Assembly (NCBI RefSeq): GCF_017355185.1
Contig: NZ_JADILJ010000001.1
Coordinates: forward strand, 124,001 to 188,000
Source: Rathayibacter sp. SD072
GTDB lineage: Bacteria > Actinomycetota > Actinomycetes > Actinomycetales > Microbacteriaceae
Length of the DNA stretch: 64,000 bases
Direction of reading: 5' to 3'
Each line of letters starts with the position of its first letter. Position 1 is the first letter of the stretch. The notes beneath the pieces are model-generated. The model saw nothing but the letters and a program-made list of their open reading frames with translations, searched no databases and was not told the origin of the DNA. Of this stretch, positions 52,231 through 61,451 are shown piece after piece. Both the position numbers and the translations under genes were made by a program.

Positions 52231-53333
52231 GCGACCGCGACCGGACGGCGCTCGAGCGCGAGCTCGATCAGCTCGCTGATGAGGTCGGGGTAGTCGACAC
52301 CGCTCGCGCCCCACATCCGCGGGAACATCGAGATCGGGGTGAAGCCCGGCATCGTGTTGATCTCGTTGACGACGAACCCGTCGGCGGTGAGGAAGAAGTC
52401 GACCCGCGCGAGGCCCTCGGCACCGATGGCGTCGAAGCCGCGCACCGCCAGCTCGCGCATCTCGTCGAGCTCGGCGTCGGTGAGGTCCGCCGGGCAGACG
52501 AGCTCGATGCCCGCGGCGCCCAGGTACTTCGCCTCGAAGTCGTAGAAGCCGCGGCCCGAGACCACGATCTCGCCCGCGACGGAGGAGCGCGCCGGCTCGC
52601 CGCGGCGACCCCCGAGCACGCCGATCTCGACCTCGCGGCCGACGATCGCGGACTCGACCAGCACCCGGTCGTCGTGCGAGAAGGCCTCGTCGAGTGCCGC
52701 GGCGAGCTGGGAGCGCGCCTCGATCTTGCTCACGCCCACGCTCGAGCCCGCCCGCGCGGGCTTCACGAACGCCGGGAGGCCCAGCTCGTCCAGCGCCGCC
52801 TCCGCGTCGCCGGGTGCGCTGCGCCACTGGGCCTCGGCCACGGTGTACCAGGGCGCAACGGCGATGCCGGCGGCCCGCAGCACCGTCTTGGTGAAGTGCT
52901 TGTCCATGCCGAGGGCGGAGGCGAGCACGCCCGAGCCCACGTAGGGCAGGCCCACGAGCTCGAGGAGCCCCTGGACCGTGCCGTCCTCGCCCCACGGTCC
53001 GTGCAGGATCGGGAACACGACGTCGACGTCGCCGAGCGACTCGACGGTGCCGTCGGCCCGGGTGACGGTCAGCTCGCGCGAGAGCGCCGACTCCGGCCAG
53101 TGCACGCGGCTGCCGTCGTCCTGCACCTGCGGCAGGGCAGCGGCGTCGAGCGCGAACTTCCCGGGGCGGTCCTCCTCGAGCACGAACGCGCCGTCGGAGG
53201 TGATCCCCACCGGGATCACCTCGAAGCGGTCACGGTCGATCGCCGTCAGCACCCCTGCCGCCGTGGCGCAGCTGATCGAGTGCTCGCTGGAGCGCCCCCC
53301 GAACAGAACGGCTACGCGGAGCTTGCTGGTCAT
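52227..53333 (-). CDS. ddl: D-alanine--D-alanine ligase
   Basis: 368 residues. VLFGGRSSEHSISC at the N-terminus, FPILHGPWGEDGTVQGLLEL, FVKPARAGSSVGVSK (ATP-grasp), and NEINTMPGFTPISMFP. It makes the D-Ala-D-Ala dipeptide for peptidoglycan. The ATG at 53333 has GAGAGG 8 nt upstream. Its first 104 nt overlap the 3' end of gpsA in another frame. Confidence 0.95.
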   Translation of the reverse strand: MTSKLRVAVLFGGRSSEHSISCATAAGVLTAIDRDRFEVIPVGITSDGAFVLEEDRPGKFALDAAALPQVQDDGSRVHWPESALSRELTVTRADGTVESLGDVDVVFPILHGPWGEDGTVQGLLELVGLPYVGSGVLASALGMDKHFTKTVLRAAGIAVAPWYTVAEAQWRSAPGDAEAALDELGLPAFVKPARAGSSVGVSKIEARSQLAAALDEAFSHDDRVLVESAIVGREVEIGVLGGRRGEPARSSVAGEIVVSGRGFYDFEAKYLGAAGIELVCPADLTDAELDEMRELAVRGFDAIGAEGLARVDFFLTADGFVVNEINTMPGFTPISMFPRMWGASGVDYPDLISELIELALERRPVAVA

Positions 53334-54381
53334 CGAGGTTCCTCTCACCCTGTGGCTCGTCCGAATCCGTGGTCAGGTGCGGCGCGATGTCCTTCGGGTC
53401 GAGAGTACCGGCGAGCACCTGCGACACCTGCTGGACGATGGGCATGTCGACTCCTCGGGCCCGCGCCAGCTCGAGGACGGGCGCGACGGAGGCGAGCCCC
53501 TCGGCCGTCTGCTGCATCGACTTGACGACGTCGGTGAAGCTGTAGCCCTGGCCCAGCAGCCGCCCGGCCGTGTTGTTCCGCGAGAGCGACGAGCTCGACG
53601 TGGCGATGAGATCGCCCAGGCCCGCGAGCCCGGACATCGTCTCGGGGCGGGCCCCGTAGGCGACCGCGAAGTCGGTCATCTCGGCGAGACCGCGCGTGAT
53701 GATCGACGCCTTCGTGTTCTCGCCGTAGCCCACTCCGTCGACGATGCCGATCGCGACCGCGATCAGGTTCTTCAGCACTCCGCCGAACTCCGTGCCGATC
53801 ACATCGGTGTTGACGTAGGAGCGGAAATAGCGGTTGGTGGCCGCGAGGGCCACCTCCTGCGCGGTGACCAGGCTCTCGGAGGCGATGACGGCCGCCGTGG
53901 GCTGCTCCTTCGCGATCTCGAGAGCGAGGTTGGGTCCGGAGGCGACCGCGATGCGGCTCGGATCGATCGGCAGCATCTGCGCGATCACCTCGCTCATCCG
54001 CTGACCCGTGCCCTTCTCCACGCCCTTCATCAGGCTGACCAGGATCGTGCGCTCGGTCAGGTGCGGCGTGATCGCCTCGAGGTTCCCGCGGAGCGACTGG
54101 GACGGGATCGAGAGGTACACGTGGTCCGCCCCCTCCAGAGCCTCCTCGATGCGCGGAGTGGCGCGGATGTTGCGCGGCAGGTTGATGCCCGGGAGGTAGT
54201 CGCTGTTGCGCTTGGCCTCGGTGATCTCGCGCGCCAGCTCGCTCCGGCGCGCCCACATGACGACGTCCGAGCCGCCGTCGGCGAGGATCTTCGCGAAGGT
54301 CGTCCCCCAGCTGCCGGCTCCCAGGACCGCGACCCGACGGGCCACCGGGATCGGTGCGGATCTCCTACTGCTGGGAGTCAA
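53230..54381 (-). CDS. gpsA: Glycerol-3-phosphate dehydrogenase [NAD(P)+] with extended C-terminus
   Basis: 383 residues. VAVLGAGSWGTTFAKIL is the dinucleotide-binding motif; SLMKGVEKGTG, SGPNLALEIA, EFGGVLKNLIAVAIGIVDG and SGLAGLGDLIATSSSSLSRN complete the GpsA pattern. It produces glycerol-3-phosphate for phospholipids. Usual GpsA proteins have 330-350 residues; here the frame continues about 35 residues after DSDEPQGER into the ddl gene. The TTG start at 54381 overlaps the plsC end and has AAGGGG upstream; a GTG at 54345 is the alternative start. Confidence 0.93.
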   Translation of the reverse strand: MTPSSRRSAPIPVARRVAVLGAGSWGTTFAKILADGGSDVVMWARRSELAREITEAKRNSDYLPGINLPRNIRATPRIEEALEGADHVYLSIPSQSLRGNLEAITPHLTERTILVSLMKGVEKGTGQRMSEVIAQMLPIDPSRIAVASGPNLALEIAKEQPTAAVIASESLVTAQEVALAATNRYFRSYVNTDVIGTEFGGVLKNLIAVAIGIVDGVGYGENTKASIITRGLAEMTDFAVAYGARPETMSGLAGLGDLIATSSSSLSRNNTAGRLLGQGYSFTDVVKSMQQTAEGLASVAPVLELARARGVDMPIVQQVSQVLAGTLDPKDIAPHLTTDSDEPQGERNLDDQQAPRSRSVRGALQRALDQLRHGGRGADGDRP

Positions 54382-55108
54382 AGCGTCCCGTCCCCTTCTG
54401 GTTGTGCTCGGACGGGTTCCAGCGGGTCGCCGGAGCGCTCTCGCCGCGCAGCTCCTCGAGCAGCGCCGTGATCGCGGCCATGACGACCGCAGAGGCCTCG
54501 TTGAGCGTCGCGGAGTCGAGGCTGCGCCCGCGGAACGCGGAGAGGTCGACCGGATCGCCGATCAGCACGTCGACGCGCTTGCGGCGGAAGAGGGTGATCT
54601 TCTTGGAGTAGCGCCCCATCAGCTGCTGGGTGCCCCAGTGCGCCGCGGGGATCACGGGGAGGTCGTACTGCAGGGCCATCCGGACGGCTCCGGTCTTGCC
54701 CCGCATGGGCCAGAGGTCCGGGTCGCGGGTGAGGGTGCCCTCGGGGTAGATGATCACCGAGCGCTGCTCGTCGACGAGCGCCTTCGCGGCCTTCAAGGGC
54801 TCGCTGCCGCGCACCGATCCCGCGCGCTCGACCGGGATCTGACCCGAGGCGCGCAGGATCGCTCCGACGACCGGGACCGTGAAGAGGGACGCCTTGGCGA
54901 GGAACCGCGGAGCGCGACCGCCCTTCCAGAGGGTCCAGCCCGTGATGATCGGGTCGATCTCGCTGTAGTGGTTCGGCGCGAAGACGAACGCGCCGGTCGA
55001 GGGGATCTTGTGGGCGTCGCGGATCCGCAGATCGACCGAGGCGGTCATCACGGGGATCACCGCGGCCGCGAGGAACCAGAAGATGGACGGACGACTGCGT
55101 TCAGACAC
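54365..55108 (-). CDS. plsC: 1-acyl-sn-glycerol-3-phosphate acyltransferase
   Basis: 247 residues. The HX4D acyltransferase motif is NHYSEID; ASLFTVPVVGAIL, GSEPLKAAKALVD and YPEGTLTRD are the other family blocks. An N-terminal hydrophobic segment anchors it to the membrane. It acylates lysophosphatidate, downstream of GpsA in the same operon. GTG start; the end overlaps the gpsA start by 17 nt. Confidence 0.92.
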   Translation of the reverse strand: MSERSRPSIFWFLAAAVIPVMTASVDLRIRDAHKIPSTGAFVFAPNHYSEIDPIITGWTLWKGGRAPRFLAKASLFTVPVVGAILRASGQIPVERAGSVRGSEPLKAAKALVDEQRSVIIYPEGTLTRDPDLWPMRGKTGAVRMALQYDLPVIPAAHWGTQQLMGRYSKKITLFRRKRVDVLIGDPVDLSAFRGRSLDSATLNEASAVVMAAITALLEELRGESAPATRWNPSEHNQKGTGRFDSQQ

Positions 55109-55179
55109 CCGCCCATCCTCTCATCGAGGCCCGCCGGAGGCGTCCGGCCACGCCCGCCCGACGAGGGACCGATCGCCCC

Positions 55180-56019
55180 TCAGCGAGCGTCGCGGTAGCG
55201 CCACATCGTCAGGGTGCCGAAGACCGCCACCAGTCCCGCCGCCCAGACGAGCGTCAGCACGAGGTCCGCTCCGGGATCCGCGCCGGCCATCAGCGCGCGG
55301 ACGGCGGTCACCAGGTGCGAGACGGGGTTCACCTCGACGAAGGCCTGCAGCCAGCCCGGCATGGTCGAGGGGTCGACGAAGATGTTGCTGCCGAAGGTGA
55401 TCGGGGTGATCACCAGCATGCTCACGCCCATCACGGAGCCGGAGGTGCGCAGCACCAGGCTGAGGAAGGTCCAGATCCAGCCGAGCGCGAAGGCGAAGAC
55501 CAGCAGCAGCAGGACGCCCAGCACGACGCCGACGGCGCCTCCTCCGGGCCGGAAGCCGAGCAGCAGGCCGAGGCACACGGTGATGACGGCCGAGATCGTG
55601 AAGCGCACCGCGTCCCCCAGCAGCATGCCGACGAGCGCGGAGGGGCGCCAGATCGGCAGCGACCGGAACCGGTCGAAGACGCCGCGGTCCAGGTCGGTGC
55701 GCAGGGTCGTGCCCGTGTACATCGTGATCATGATCACGCCCTGCACCAGGATCCCCGGCAGCAGGAACTGGATGTAGTCGACCGTGCTGCCCGCGAGCGC
55801 GCCGCCGAAGAGGAAGGTGAAGAGCAGGGTGAACATGACGGGGAACACCGTCACGTCGAACAGCTGCTCCGGCACGTGCTTGATCTTCAGCAGCGCGCGC
55901 CAGCCGAAGGTGAGCGACGTCGAGAGCGGACCGGGCGGCGCGGGCCGATCACCCTGCACCAGCACCGAGAGCAGCGCCTCCCGATCGGGCGCCGTCGCCT
56001 CGCTCGTCCGAGTGCTCAT
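55180..56019 (-). CDS. ABC-2 type transporter permease (DrrB-like)
   Basis: 279 residues, six predicted spans. [53 protein letters not shown] and [18 protein letters not shown] are the ABC2_membrane family blocks of DrrB-like exporters for antibiotics or lipids. ATG overlaps the ATPase stop (ATGA). Inserted between murA and plsC. Confidence 0.9.
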   Translation of the reverse strand: MSTRTSEATAPDREALLSVLVQGDRPAPPGPLSTSLTFGWRALLKIKHVPEQLFDVTVFPVMFTLLFTFLFGGALAGSTVDYIQFLLPGILVQGVIMITMYTGTTLRTDLDRGVFDRFRSLPIWRPSALVGMLLGDAVRFTISAVITVCLGLLLGFRPGGGAVGVVLGVLLLLVFAFALGWIWTFLSLVLRTSGSVMGVSMLVITPITFGSNIFVDPSTMPGWLQAFVEVNPVSHLVTAVRALMAGADPGADLVLTLVWAAGLVAVFGTLTMWRYRDAR

Positions 56020-56984
56020 GCCGCGGCCTCCTCGCCCGTCGCGTCCTGTGGTCGGCCGGTGAGCGCCAGGAAGACCTCGTCGAGCGAGGGCTGTCCGAGC
56101 GAGAACTGCGCGAGGTCGATGCCGGCCCCCTCGAGCGCGGCGAGGCCGCGGGTGACGTCCCGGGCGGAGCCGTCCACCCGCGCCGCCAGCGCCGCCGGGT
56201 CGGCCTCCTCCCGCACCTCGACGCCGAGCACGGCCTCCAGGAGCCGCCGCGCCTCGGAGCGGTCGGCGGGGTCGAGCACGCGGACGTGCAGCGAGCCGGA
56301 GCCGACCGACGCCTTCAGCTCCCCCGGCGTGCCCTCCGCGATCACCCTGCCGCTGTCGATGACGCTGATGCGGTCGGCGAGGCGGTCGGCCTCGTCCAGG
56401 TACTGCGTGGTGAGGAGCACCGTCGTCCCGCTGGACACCATCGCGCGCACGATGTCCCACACCTCGTTGCGGCTGCGCGGGTCCAGCCCCGTGGTCGGCT
56501 CGTCGAGGAACAGCAGCTCGGGTGTGACCACGATGCTCGCCGCGATGTCGATGCGGCGTCGCATGCCTCCGGAGAACTTCTTGACCTGGCGGTCGGCGGC
56601 GTCGCGGAGGTTGAACGCGTCGAGCAGGTCGTCGGCCCGCCGCGAGGCGCGGGAGCCCGTGTACCCGAAGAGGCGCCCGATCAGCCTCAGGTTCTCGCGG
56701 CCGGTCAGGTCCTCGTCGACGGAGGCGAACTGGCCGGTCAGGCTGACCAGACGCCTGACCTCCTTGGCCTCGCCGACGACGTCGTGGCCGAGGACCAGGG
56801 CTCGACCGGCGTCCGGGCGCAGGAGGGTCGCGAGCACGCGGATCGTCGTCGTCTTCCCCGCTCCGTTGGGCCCGAGGAAGCCGTGCACGCCGCCGCGCGG
56901 GATGGCGAGGTCGACGCCGTCGATCGCCCTCGTCGCTCCGAAGGTCTTGACCAGGCCCTCGGTCAGGATCGCGGGATCGTCCAT
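56016..56984 (-). CDS. ABC transporter ATP-binding protein (DrrA-like)
   Basis: 322 residues. Walker [11 protein letters not shown], signature [16 protein letters not shown], Walker [15 protein letters not shown]-loop [15 protein letters not shown] and the C-terminal DUF4162 segment with [16 protein letters not shown]. DrrA family exporters confer resistance to drugs or export lipids. Two adjacent ATGs exist (56987 and 56984); the second has the better spacing (5 nt) from GAGGAG. Confidence 0.92.
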   Translation of the reverse strand: MDDPAILTEGLVKTFGATRAIDGVDLAIPRGGVHGFLGPNGAGKTTTIRVLATLLRPDAGRALVLGHDVVGEAKEVRRLVSLTGQFASVDEDLTGRENLRLIGRLFGYTGSRASRRADDLLDAFNLRDAADRQVKKFSGGMRRRIDIAASIVVTPELLFLDEPTTGLDPRSRNEVWDIVRAMVSSGTTVLLTTQYLDEADRLADRISVIDSGRVIAEGTPGELKASVGSGSLHVRVLDPADRSEARRLLEAVLGVEVREEADPAALAARVDGSARDVTRGLAALEGAGIDLAQFSLGQPSLDEVFLALTGRPQDATGEEAAA

Positions 56985-57099
56985 CATCGCTCCTCGACCG
57001 CGGCGGCTCCAGCGGGCCGCCCCGCCTGAGAATGCGCACACCGTACGCCCGGACTCCTGCCCAGGACAAGACCGCCCGGGCGACTCGGCCGGGAACGAC

Positions 57100-57127
57100 G
57101 GAGGAGCCCGACGATGCGGGCTCCTCC
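57100..57127 (-). terminator. murA terminator hairpin
   Basis: GGAGGAGCCCG (57100-57110) and CGGGCTCCTCC (57117-57127) form an 11-bp perfect stem with a 6-nt loop, 37 nt after the murA stop on the minus strand. It separates the leuCD-murA unit from the ABC exporter. Confidence 0.82.
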
Positions 57128-57164
57128 GGGTCGTGCTCCTCGGGTGGCCGAGGCGGTGCGGCGA

Positions 57165-58553
57165 CTACGCGTCGAGCGAGAAGTCGGCTCCGAGCAGCTC
57201 GAGCTTCGTCAGGAAGTTCTCGTAGCCGCGGCTGATGATGCCCACGTTCGAGACGGTCGAGGTGCCCTCGGCCGAGAGCGCCGCGATCAGGTGCGAGAAC
57301 CCGCCGCGCAGATCCGGCACCACGATGTCGGCACCGTGCAGCTTCGACGGGCCCGAGATGACGGCCGAGTGCATGAAGTTGCGCTGGCCGAAGCGGCACG
57401 CCTGGCCGCCGAGGCACTCGCGGTGGATCTGGATAGTCGCGCCCATCTCGACCAGCGCGTCGACGAAGCCGAAGCGCTGCTCGTAGACCGTCTCGTGCAC
57501 GATCGAGACGCCCTTGGCCTTGGTCAGCGCCACGACGAGCGGCTGCTGCCAGTCGGTCATGAAGCCGGGGTGCACGTCGGTCTCGATGATGACCGGCTTC
57601 AGCTCGCCGCCGGGGTGGTAGAAGCGGATGCCGTCCTCGGCGATCTCGAACGCGCCGCCGACCTTGCGGAAGACGTTCAGGAACGTCGTCATCTCCTGCT
57701 GACGGGCGCCGCCCACGAAGATGTCACCGTCGGTCGCGAGCGCCGCGGCGGCCCAGGAGGCGGCCTCGTTGCGGTCGAACAGAGCGCGGTGGGTGTAGCC
57801 CTCGAGGCGGTCGACACCCTCGATGCGGATCACGCGGTCGGTGTCGACCGAGATGATGGCGCCCATCTTCTGCAGGATGTTGATGAGGTCCATGATCTCG
57901 GGCTCGATGGCCGCTCCCGAGAGCTCGGTGATGCCCGAGGCGCGGACGGCGGTGAGCAGGACCTGCTCGGTGGCGCCGACGCTGGGGTAGGGCAGCGACA
58001 CCTTCGCGCCGTGCAGGCCCTCGGGTGCCGACATCCGGATGCCGGAGGGCAGCTTCTCGACGATCGCGCCGAAGTTGCGGAGCACCTCGAGGTGGTAGTC
58101 GATCGGGCGGTCGCCGATGCGGCAGCCGCCGAGGTCGGGGATGAAGGCCTCGCCCAGGCGGTGCAGCAGCGGTCCGCAGAAGAGGATCGGGATGCGGCTC
58201 GAGCCGGCGTGGGCGTCGATGTCGGCGAAGTGGGCCGACTCGACGTTCGAGGGGTCGAGGATGAGCTCGCCCACCTCGGGGCCCTGCTCGACCTTGACGC
58301 CGTGCACCTGGAGGAGGCCCTTCACGACGCGGACGTCGCTGATGTCCGGCACGTCGCGCAGCGTCGAGGCGGTCTCGCCGAGCAGCGCGGCGACCATCGC
58401 CTTGGTGACGAGGTTCTTCGCGCCCTTGAGCTCGATCCTGCCCTTCAGCGGACGGCCGCCGTTGATCGTGATGCGCTCGGTCATCATCCCCACCCGCGCT
58501 CCGGACGCCTTGGCGTCCTGGAGGGCCTTCGCATCCTGCAGAAGTGTGTTCAC
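57165..58553 (-). CDS. murA: UDP-N-acetylglucosamine 1-carboxyvinyltransferase
   Basis: 462 residues. LKGAKNLVTKAMVAALL at the N-terminus, catalytic Cys in DLGGCRIGDRPIDYH (so fosfomycin-sensitive type rather than the Asp variant), and RGGFSHLIAALSAEG near the C-terminus. First committed step of peptidoglycan synthesis. An extra N-terminal 25 residues contain LQDAKALQDAKA, a small tandem duplication; an ATG pair (GMM) at about residue 23 is the alternative start. The GTG lies 1 nt after the leuD stop, making murA part of the leucine operon. Confidence 0.94.
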   Translation of the reverse strand: MNTLLQDAKALQDAKASGARVGMMTERITINGGRPLKGRIELKGAKNLVTKAMVAALLGETASTLRDVPDISDVRVVKGLLQVHGVKVEQGPEVGELILDPSNVESAHFADIDAHAGSSRIPILFCGPLLHRLGEAFIPDLGGCRIGDRPIDYHLEVLRNFGAIVEKLPSGIRMSAPEGLHGAKVSLPYPSVGATEQVLLTAVRASGITELSGAAIEPEIMDLINILQKMGAIISVDTDRVIRIEGVDRLEGYTHRALFDRNEAASWAAAALATDGDIFVGGARQQEMTTFLNVFRKVGGAFEIAEDGIRFYHPGGELKPVIIETDVHPGFMTDWQQPLVVALTKAKGVSIVHETVYEQRFGFVDALVEMGATIQIHRECLGGQACRFGQRNFMHSAVISGPSKLHGADIVVPDLRGGFSHLIAALSAEGTSTVSNVGIISRGYENFLTKLELLGADFSLDA

Positions 58554-58554
58554 G

Positions 58555-59151
58555 CTATTTCACCGGCAATGTCTTGGGCCGCCAGCTCTCGCGACGGGTC
58601 TCGAATTCGGAAATACGCGCTTCGTCGCGCAGGGTCAGGCCGATGTCGTCCAGCCCTTCGATCAGGCGCCAACGAGTGTAGTCGTCGACCTCGAAGGGGA
58701 AGGACTCGCCACCGGCGGTGACCGTACGCGCAACCAGATCGACGGTCGGTTCTATTCCCGGCTGCTCGTCGATGAGCTCCCACAGGCGCTCGATCGCCTC
58801 CTCGGAGACGACCGCGGCCAGCAGGCCCTGCTTGCCGGAGTTGCCCCGGAAGATGTCGCCGAAGCGGGAGGAGAGGATGACGCGGAAACCGAAGTCGCGC
58901 AGCGCCCAGACCGCGTGCTCGCGGCTGGAGCCGGTGCCGAAGTCGGGACCTGCGACCAGGATCTGCGCGCCCTGGAACTGCGGCTGGTTGAGGACGAAGT
59001 CCTCCTGCTGGCGCCAGCCGTGGAACAGCGCGTCCTCGAAGCCGGTCTTGGTGACCCGCTTGAGGAACACCGCCGGGATGATCTGGTCGGTGTCGACGTT
59101 GCTGCGCTTCAGGGGCGCGGCGATGCCCGTGACGGTCTCGAACTTCTCCAT
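58555..59151 (-). CDS. leuD: 3-isopropylmalate dehydratase small subunit
   Basis: 198 residues. [46 protein letters not shown] and [15 protein letters not shown] are the swivel-domain motifs of LeuD. It forms the isopropylmalate isomerase with LeuC. Its ATG lies 2 nt after the leuC stop. Confidence 0.97.
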   Translation of the reverse strand: MEKFETVTGIAAPLKRSNVDTDQIIPAVFLKRVTKTGFEDALFHGWRQQEDFVLNQPQFQGAQILVAGPDFGTGSSREHAVWALRDFGFRVILSSRFGDIFRGNSGKQGLLAAVVSEEAIERLWELIDEQPGIEPTVDLVARTVTAGGESFPFEVDDYTRWRLIEGLDDIGLTLRDEARISEFETRRESWRPKTLPVK

Positions 59152-59153
59152 GA

Positions 59154-60629
59154 TCAGGCCTCCACCAGTTCGCGAGCGGGCTCCAGGTCGGACGGGCTCG
59201 ACAGCGTGCCCCGGACGGCCGTCGCCGCGGCCACGAGCGGGGACACGAGGTGGGTGCGCCCGCCCTTGCCCTGGCGGCCCTCGAAGTTGCGGTTCGAGGT
59301 CGACGCGCAGCGCTCACCGGGGGCGAGCTGGTCGGGGTTCATGCCGAGGCACATCGAGCAGCCGGCGAAGCGCCACTCGGCGCCGAAGTCGGTGAAGACG
59401 CGGTCCAGCCCCTCCGCCTCGGCCTCGATGCGCACGCGGGCGGAGCCGGGGACGACCATGACGCGGACGCCCTCGGCCTTCGTGCGGCCCTTGATGACGG
59501 ACGCGAAGGCCCGCAGGTCCTCGATCCGGGAGTTGGTGCAGGAGCCCATGAAGACCGCGTCCACCGGGATCTCCTTCATCGGCGTGCCCGCCTCGAGATC
59601 CATGTACTCGAGGGCGCGGCGCGCGTTCGAGCGCTCGTTCGGGTCCTCGATCGCGTCCGGGTCGGGCACGGACTGCGAGAGCGAGACGCCCTGCCCGGGG
59701 TTGGTGCCCCAGGTCACGAACGGCTCGAGGGAGTCGGCGTCGAGCACGACCTCGGCGTCGTAAGCGGCGCCCTCGTCGCTGGGCAGGGTGCGCCAGTAGG
59801 CGACCGCGTCGTCCCAGTCCTGACCGGCGGGCGCGTGCGGGCGCCCCTTCAGGTACGCGAAGGTCGTCTCGTCCGGGGCGACCATGCCCGCGCGGGCTCC
59901 GGCCTCGATCGACATGTTGCAGATCGTCATCCGGCCCTCCATCGAGAGCGAGCGGATGGCGGAGCCGCGGTACTCGAGCACGTAGCCCTGACCGCCGCCC
60001 GTGCCGATCTTCGCGATCACGGCGAGGATGATGTCCTTCGCGGTCACGCCCTCGCGCAGCTCGCCCTCGACCGTGATCGCCATGGTCTTGAACGGCTTGA
60101 GCGGCAGGGTCTGCGTCGCCATGACGTGCTCGACCTCGCTCGTGCCGATGCCGAACGCCATCGCGCCGAAGGCCCCGTGGGTCGAGGTGTGAGAGTCGCC
60201 GCAGACGACGGTGATGCCCGGCATGGTGAGACCGAGCTGCGGTCCGACGACGTGCACGATGCCCTGCTCGATGTCGCCGAGCGAGTGCAGGCGGACGCCG
60301 AACTCCTCGGCGTTCCGGCGCAGCGTCTCGATCTGGGTGCGGCTGGTCAGATCGGCGATGGGCTTGTCGATGCCCAGCGTCGGGGTGTTGTGGTCCTCGG
60401 TCGCGATGGTGAGATCGGGACGGCGCACCGGTCGCCCGGCCATCCGCAGACCGTCGAAGGCCTGCGGGCTCGTGACCTCGTGCACCAGGTGCAGGTCGAT
60501 GTAGATGAGGTCGGGCGTGCCGTCCTCGCCCTTGGCGACGAGGTGGTCGTCCCAGACCTTCTCGGCCAGCGTGCGCGGCCGGACCGCGCCTGCGATCGGG
60601 TTCGCGGACTCGATGGAACTGTCGTTCAT
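59154..60629 (-). CDS. leuC: 3-isopropylmalate dehydratase large subunit
   Basis: 491 residues. The three [4Fe-4S] cysteines are in [14 protein letters not shown]-type [23 protein letters not shown], and [13 protein letters not shown]. Catalyses isomerisation of 2- to 3-isopropylmalate with LeuD. The ATG has GAGGAAGAG 9 nt upstream. A 16-codon leucine-rich leader ORF and a hairpin lie between its promoter and the start, implying attenuation control. Confidence 0.97.
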   Translation of the reverse strand: MNDSSIESANPIAGAVRPRTLAEKVWDDHLVAKGEDGTPDLIYIDLHLVHEVTSPQAFDGLRMAGRPVRRPDLTIATEDHNTPTLGIDKPIADLTSRTQIETLRRNAEEFGVRLHSLGDIEQGIVHVVGPQLGLTMPGITVVCGDSHTSTHGAFGAMAFGIGTSEVEHVMATQTLPLKPFKTMAITVEGELREGVTAKDIILAVIAKIGTGGGQGYVLEYRGSAIRSLSMEGRMTICNMSIEAGARAGMVAPDETTFAYLKGRPHAPAGQDWDDAVAYWRTLPSDEGAAYDAEVVLDADSLEPFVTWGTNPGQGVSLSQSVPDPDAIEDPNERSNARRALEYMDLEAGTPMKEIPVDAVFMGSCTNSRIEDLRAFASVIKGRTKAEGVRVMVVPGSARVRIEAEAEGLDRVFTDFGAEWRFAGCSMCLGMNPDQLAPGERCASTSNRNFEGRQGKGGRTHLVSPLVAAATAVRGTLSSPSDLEPARELVEA

Positions 60630-60674
60630 GACGGGTTTCTCTTCCTCGGGAAAGGTGGTCAGCCCACGGGGACA

Positions 60675-60715
60675 CCGCGACGAGGGAGGCCTGTCAGATC
60701 GAGGTCTCGTCGCGG
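60675..60715 (-). promoter_or_regulatory. Attenuator-type hairpin in the leuCD leader
   Basis: On the minus strand CCGCGACGAG (60715-60706) pairs perfectly with CTCGTCGCGG (60684-60675) across a 21-nt loop. The 5' arm lies in codons 10-13 of the leader peptide and the stop codon is in the loop, so ribosome position would decide whether it forms. Alternative pairings with the leuC ribosome site are possible but not resolved. Confidence 0.6.
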
Positions 60716-60744
60716 CGGAGAAGGAGGAGCCGGCCGAACAGCAT
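60694..60744 (-). CDS. Leucine-rich leader peptide upstream of leuCD
   Basis: 16 codons: [16 protein letters not shown]. Five of the 16 are Leu, four of them consecutive (CTC CTC CTT CTC at 60729-60718). The ATG lies 6 nt after a TAGTGT box (60756-60751), so the peptide is probably translated from a leaderless transcript, which requires no ribosome site. Consecutive codons for the end product just ahead of a hairpin and the leuC gene is the standard layout of leucine attenuation. Too short for routine gene finders. Confidence 0.75.
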   Translation of the reverse strand: MLFGRLLLLRRDETSI

Positions 60745-60792
60745 CCCCAGACACTACCACCGCGCCGGCGCCGTTCCCGGGTGCGCGACGCG

Positions 60793-61359
60793 CTAGGAGG
60801 TGACGAGCATGGCGATGAGGACGGCCGGCACGACGAGCAGCGCAGCGGTGCCCACGACCACTCCCCCGACGACGAAGACGGCCGCCACGGCGGCGCCCAG
60901 CATGCCCACGATGCCGCCGCGCTTGCGCGCGGGGAGGGCGTCGTGCTCGAACCACTCGGCGGAGTCCTCGTTCGCCGAGTCGGACTCGTGCCGGGAGGCC
61001 TCGAGGAGCTTCGCGGGCAGCTCGGCGAGCATCCGTGCGGCGTGCGACGACTCGCTCGCCAGCTCCCACGGCTCCACGAGAGCGCGCTCGGCCAGCTCGA
61101 ACGGATCGTCGTCGGTGCGGACGAGAGCCCGCTCGAAGGCCTGAAGCTCCTCGGGCGACGCCCCCTGCTCGATGAGGTAGCCCCAGCGCCCGGCCTCGAT
61201 CAGGTCCCCGGAGCGGCGGTAGAGCTCCGAGAGGAGGACCCGGGGATCGAGCCACGAGGGATCGGCTTCGACGCAGCGCTCGAGGAGCGACACGGCTCCC
61301 CTGACGTCACCCTCGGCGAAGCGCGTCTTCGCGCGATCGAGGGCTTCGGCGGTATCCAT
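60793..61359 (-). CDS. DUF6584-like TPR-containing membrane-anchored protein
   Basis: 188 residues. The N-terminal 60 residues are TPR-like: [23 protein letters not shown] followed by [25 protein letters not shown], which matches the DUF6584 pattern. A charged middle leads to a C-terminal pair of hydrophobic segments ([21 protein letters not shown] and [14 protein letters not shown], quoted in parts) that should anchor it in the membrane. Function unknown. CATACT lies 6 nt before the ATG (leaderless type). Confidence 0.75.
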   Translation of the reverse strand: MDTAEALDRAKTRFAEGDVRGAVSLLERCVEADPSWLDPRVLLSELYRRSGDLIEAGRWGYLIEQGASPEELQAFERALVRTDDDPFELAERALVEPWELASESSHAARMLAELPAKLLEASRHESDSANEDSAEWFEHDALPARKRGGIVGMLGAAVAAVFVVGGVVVGTAALLVVPAVLIAMLVTS

Positions 61360-61451
61360 CCCTCCAGTATGCCAACGAGGCGGCGGGGGCGGCGCCTCGC
61401 ACCCCTCCCGAGCACCACACCTGTTGGAGGGTCACGGCGGGGGCGTCGCGC

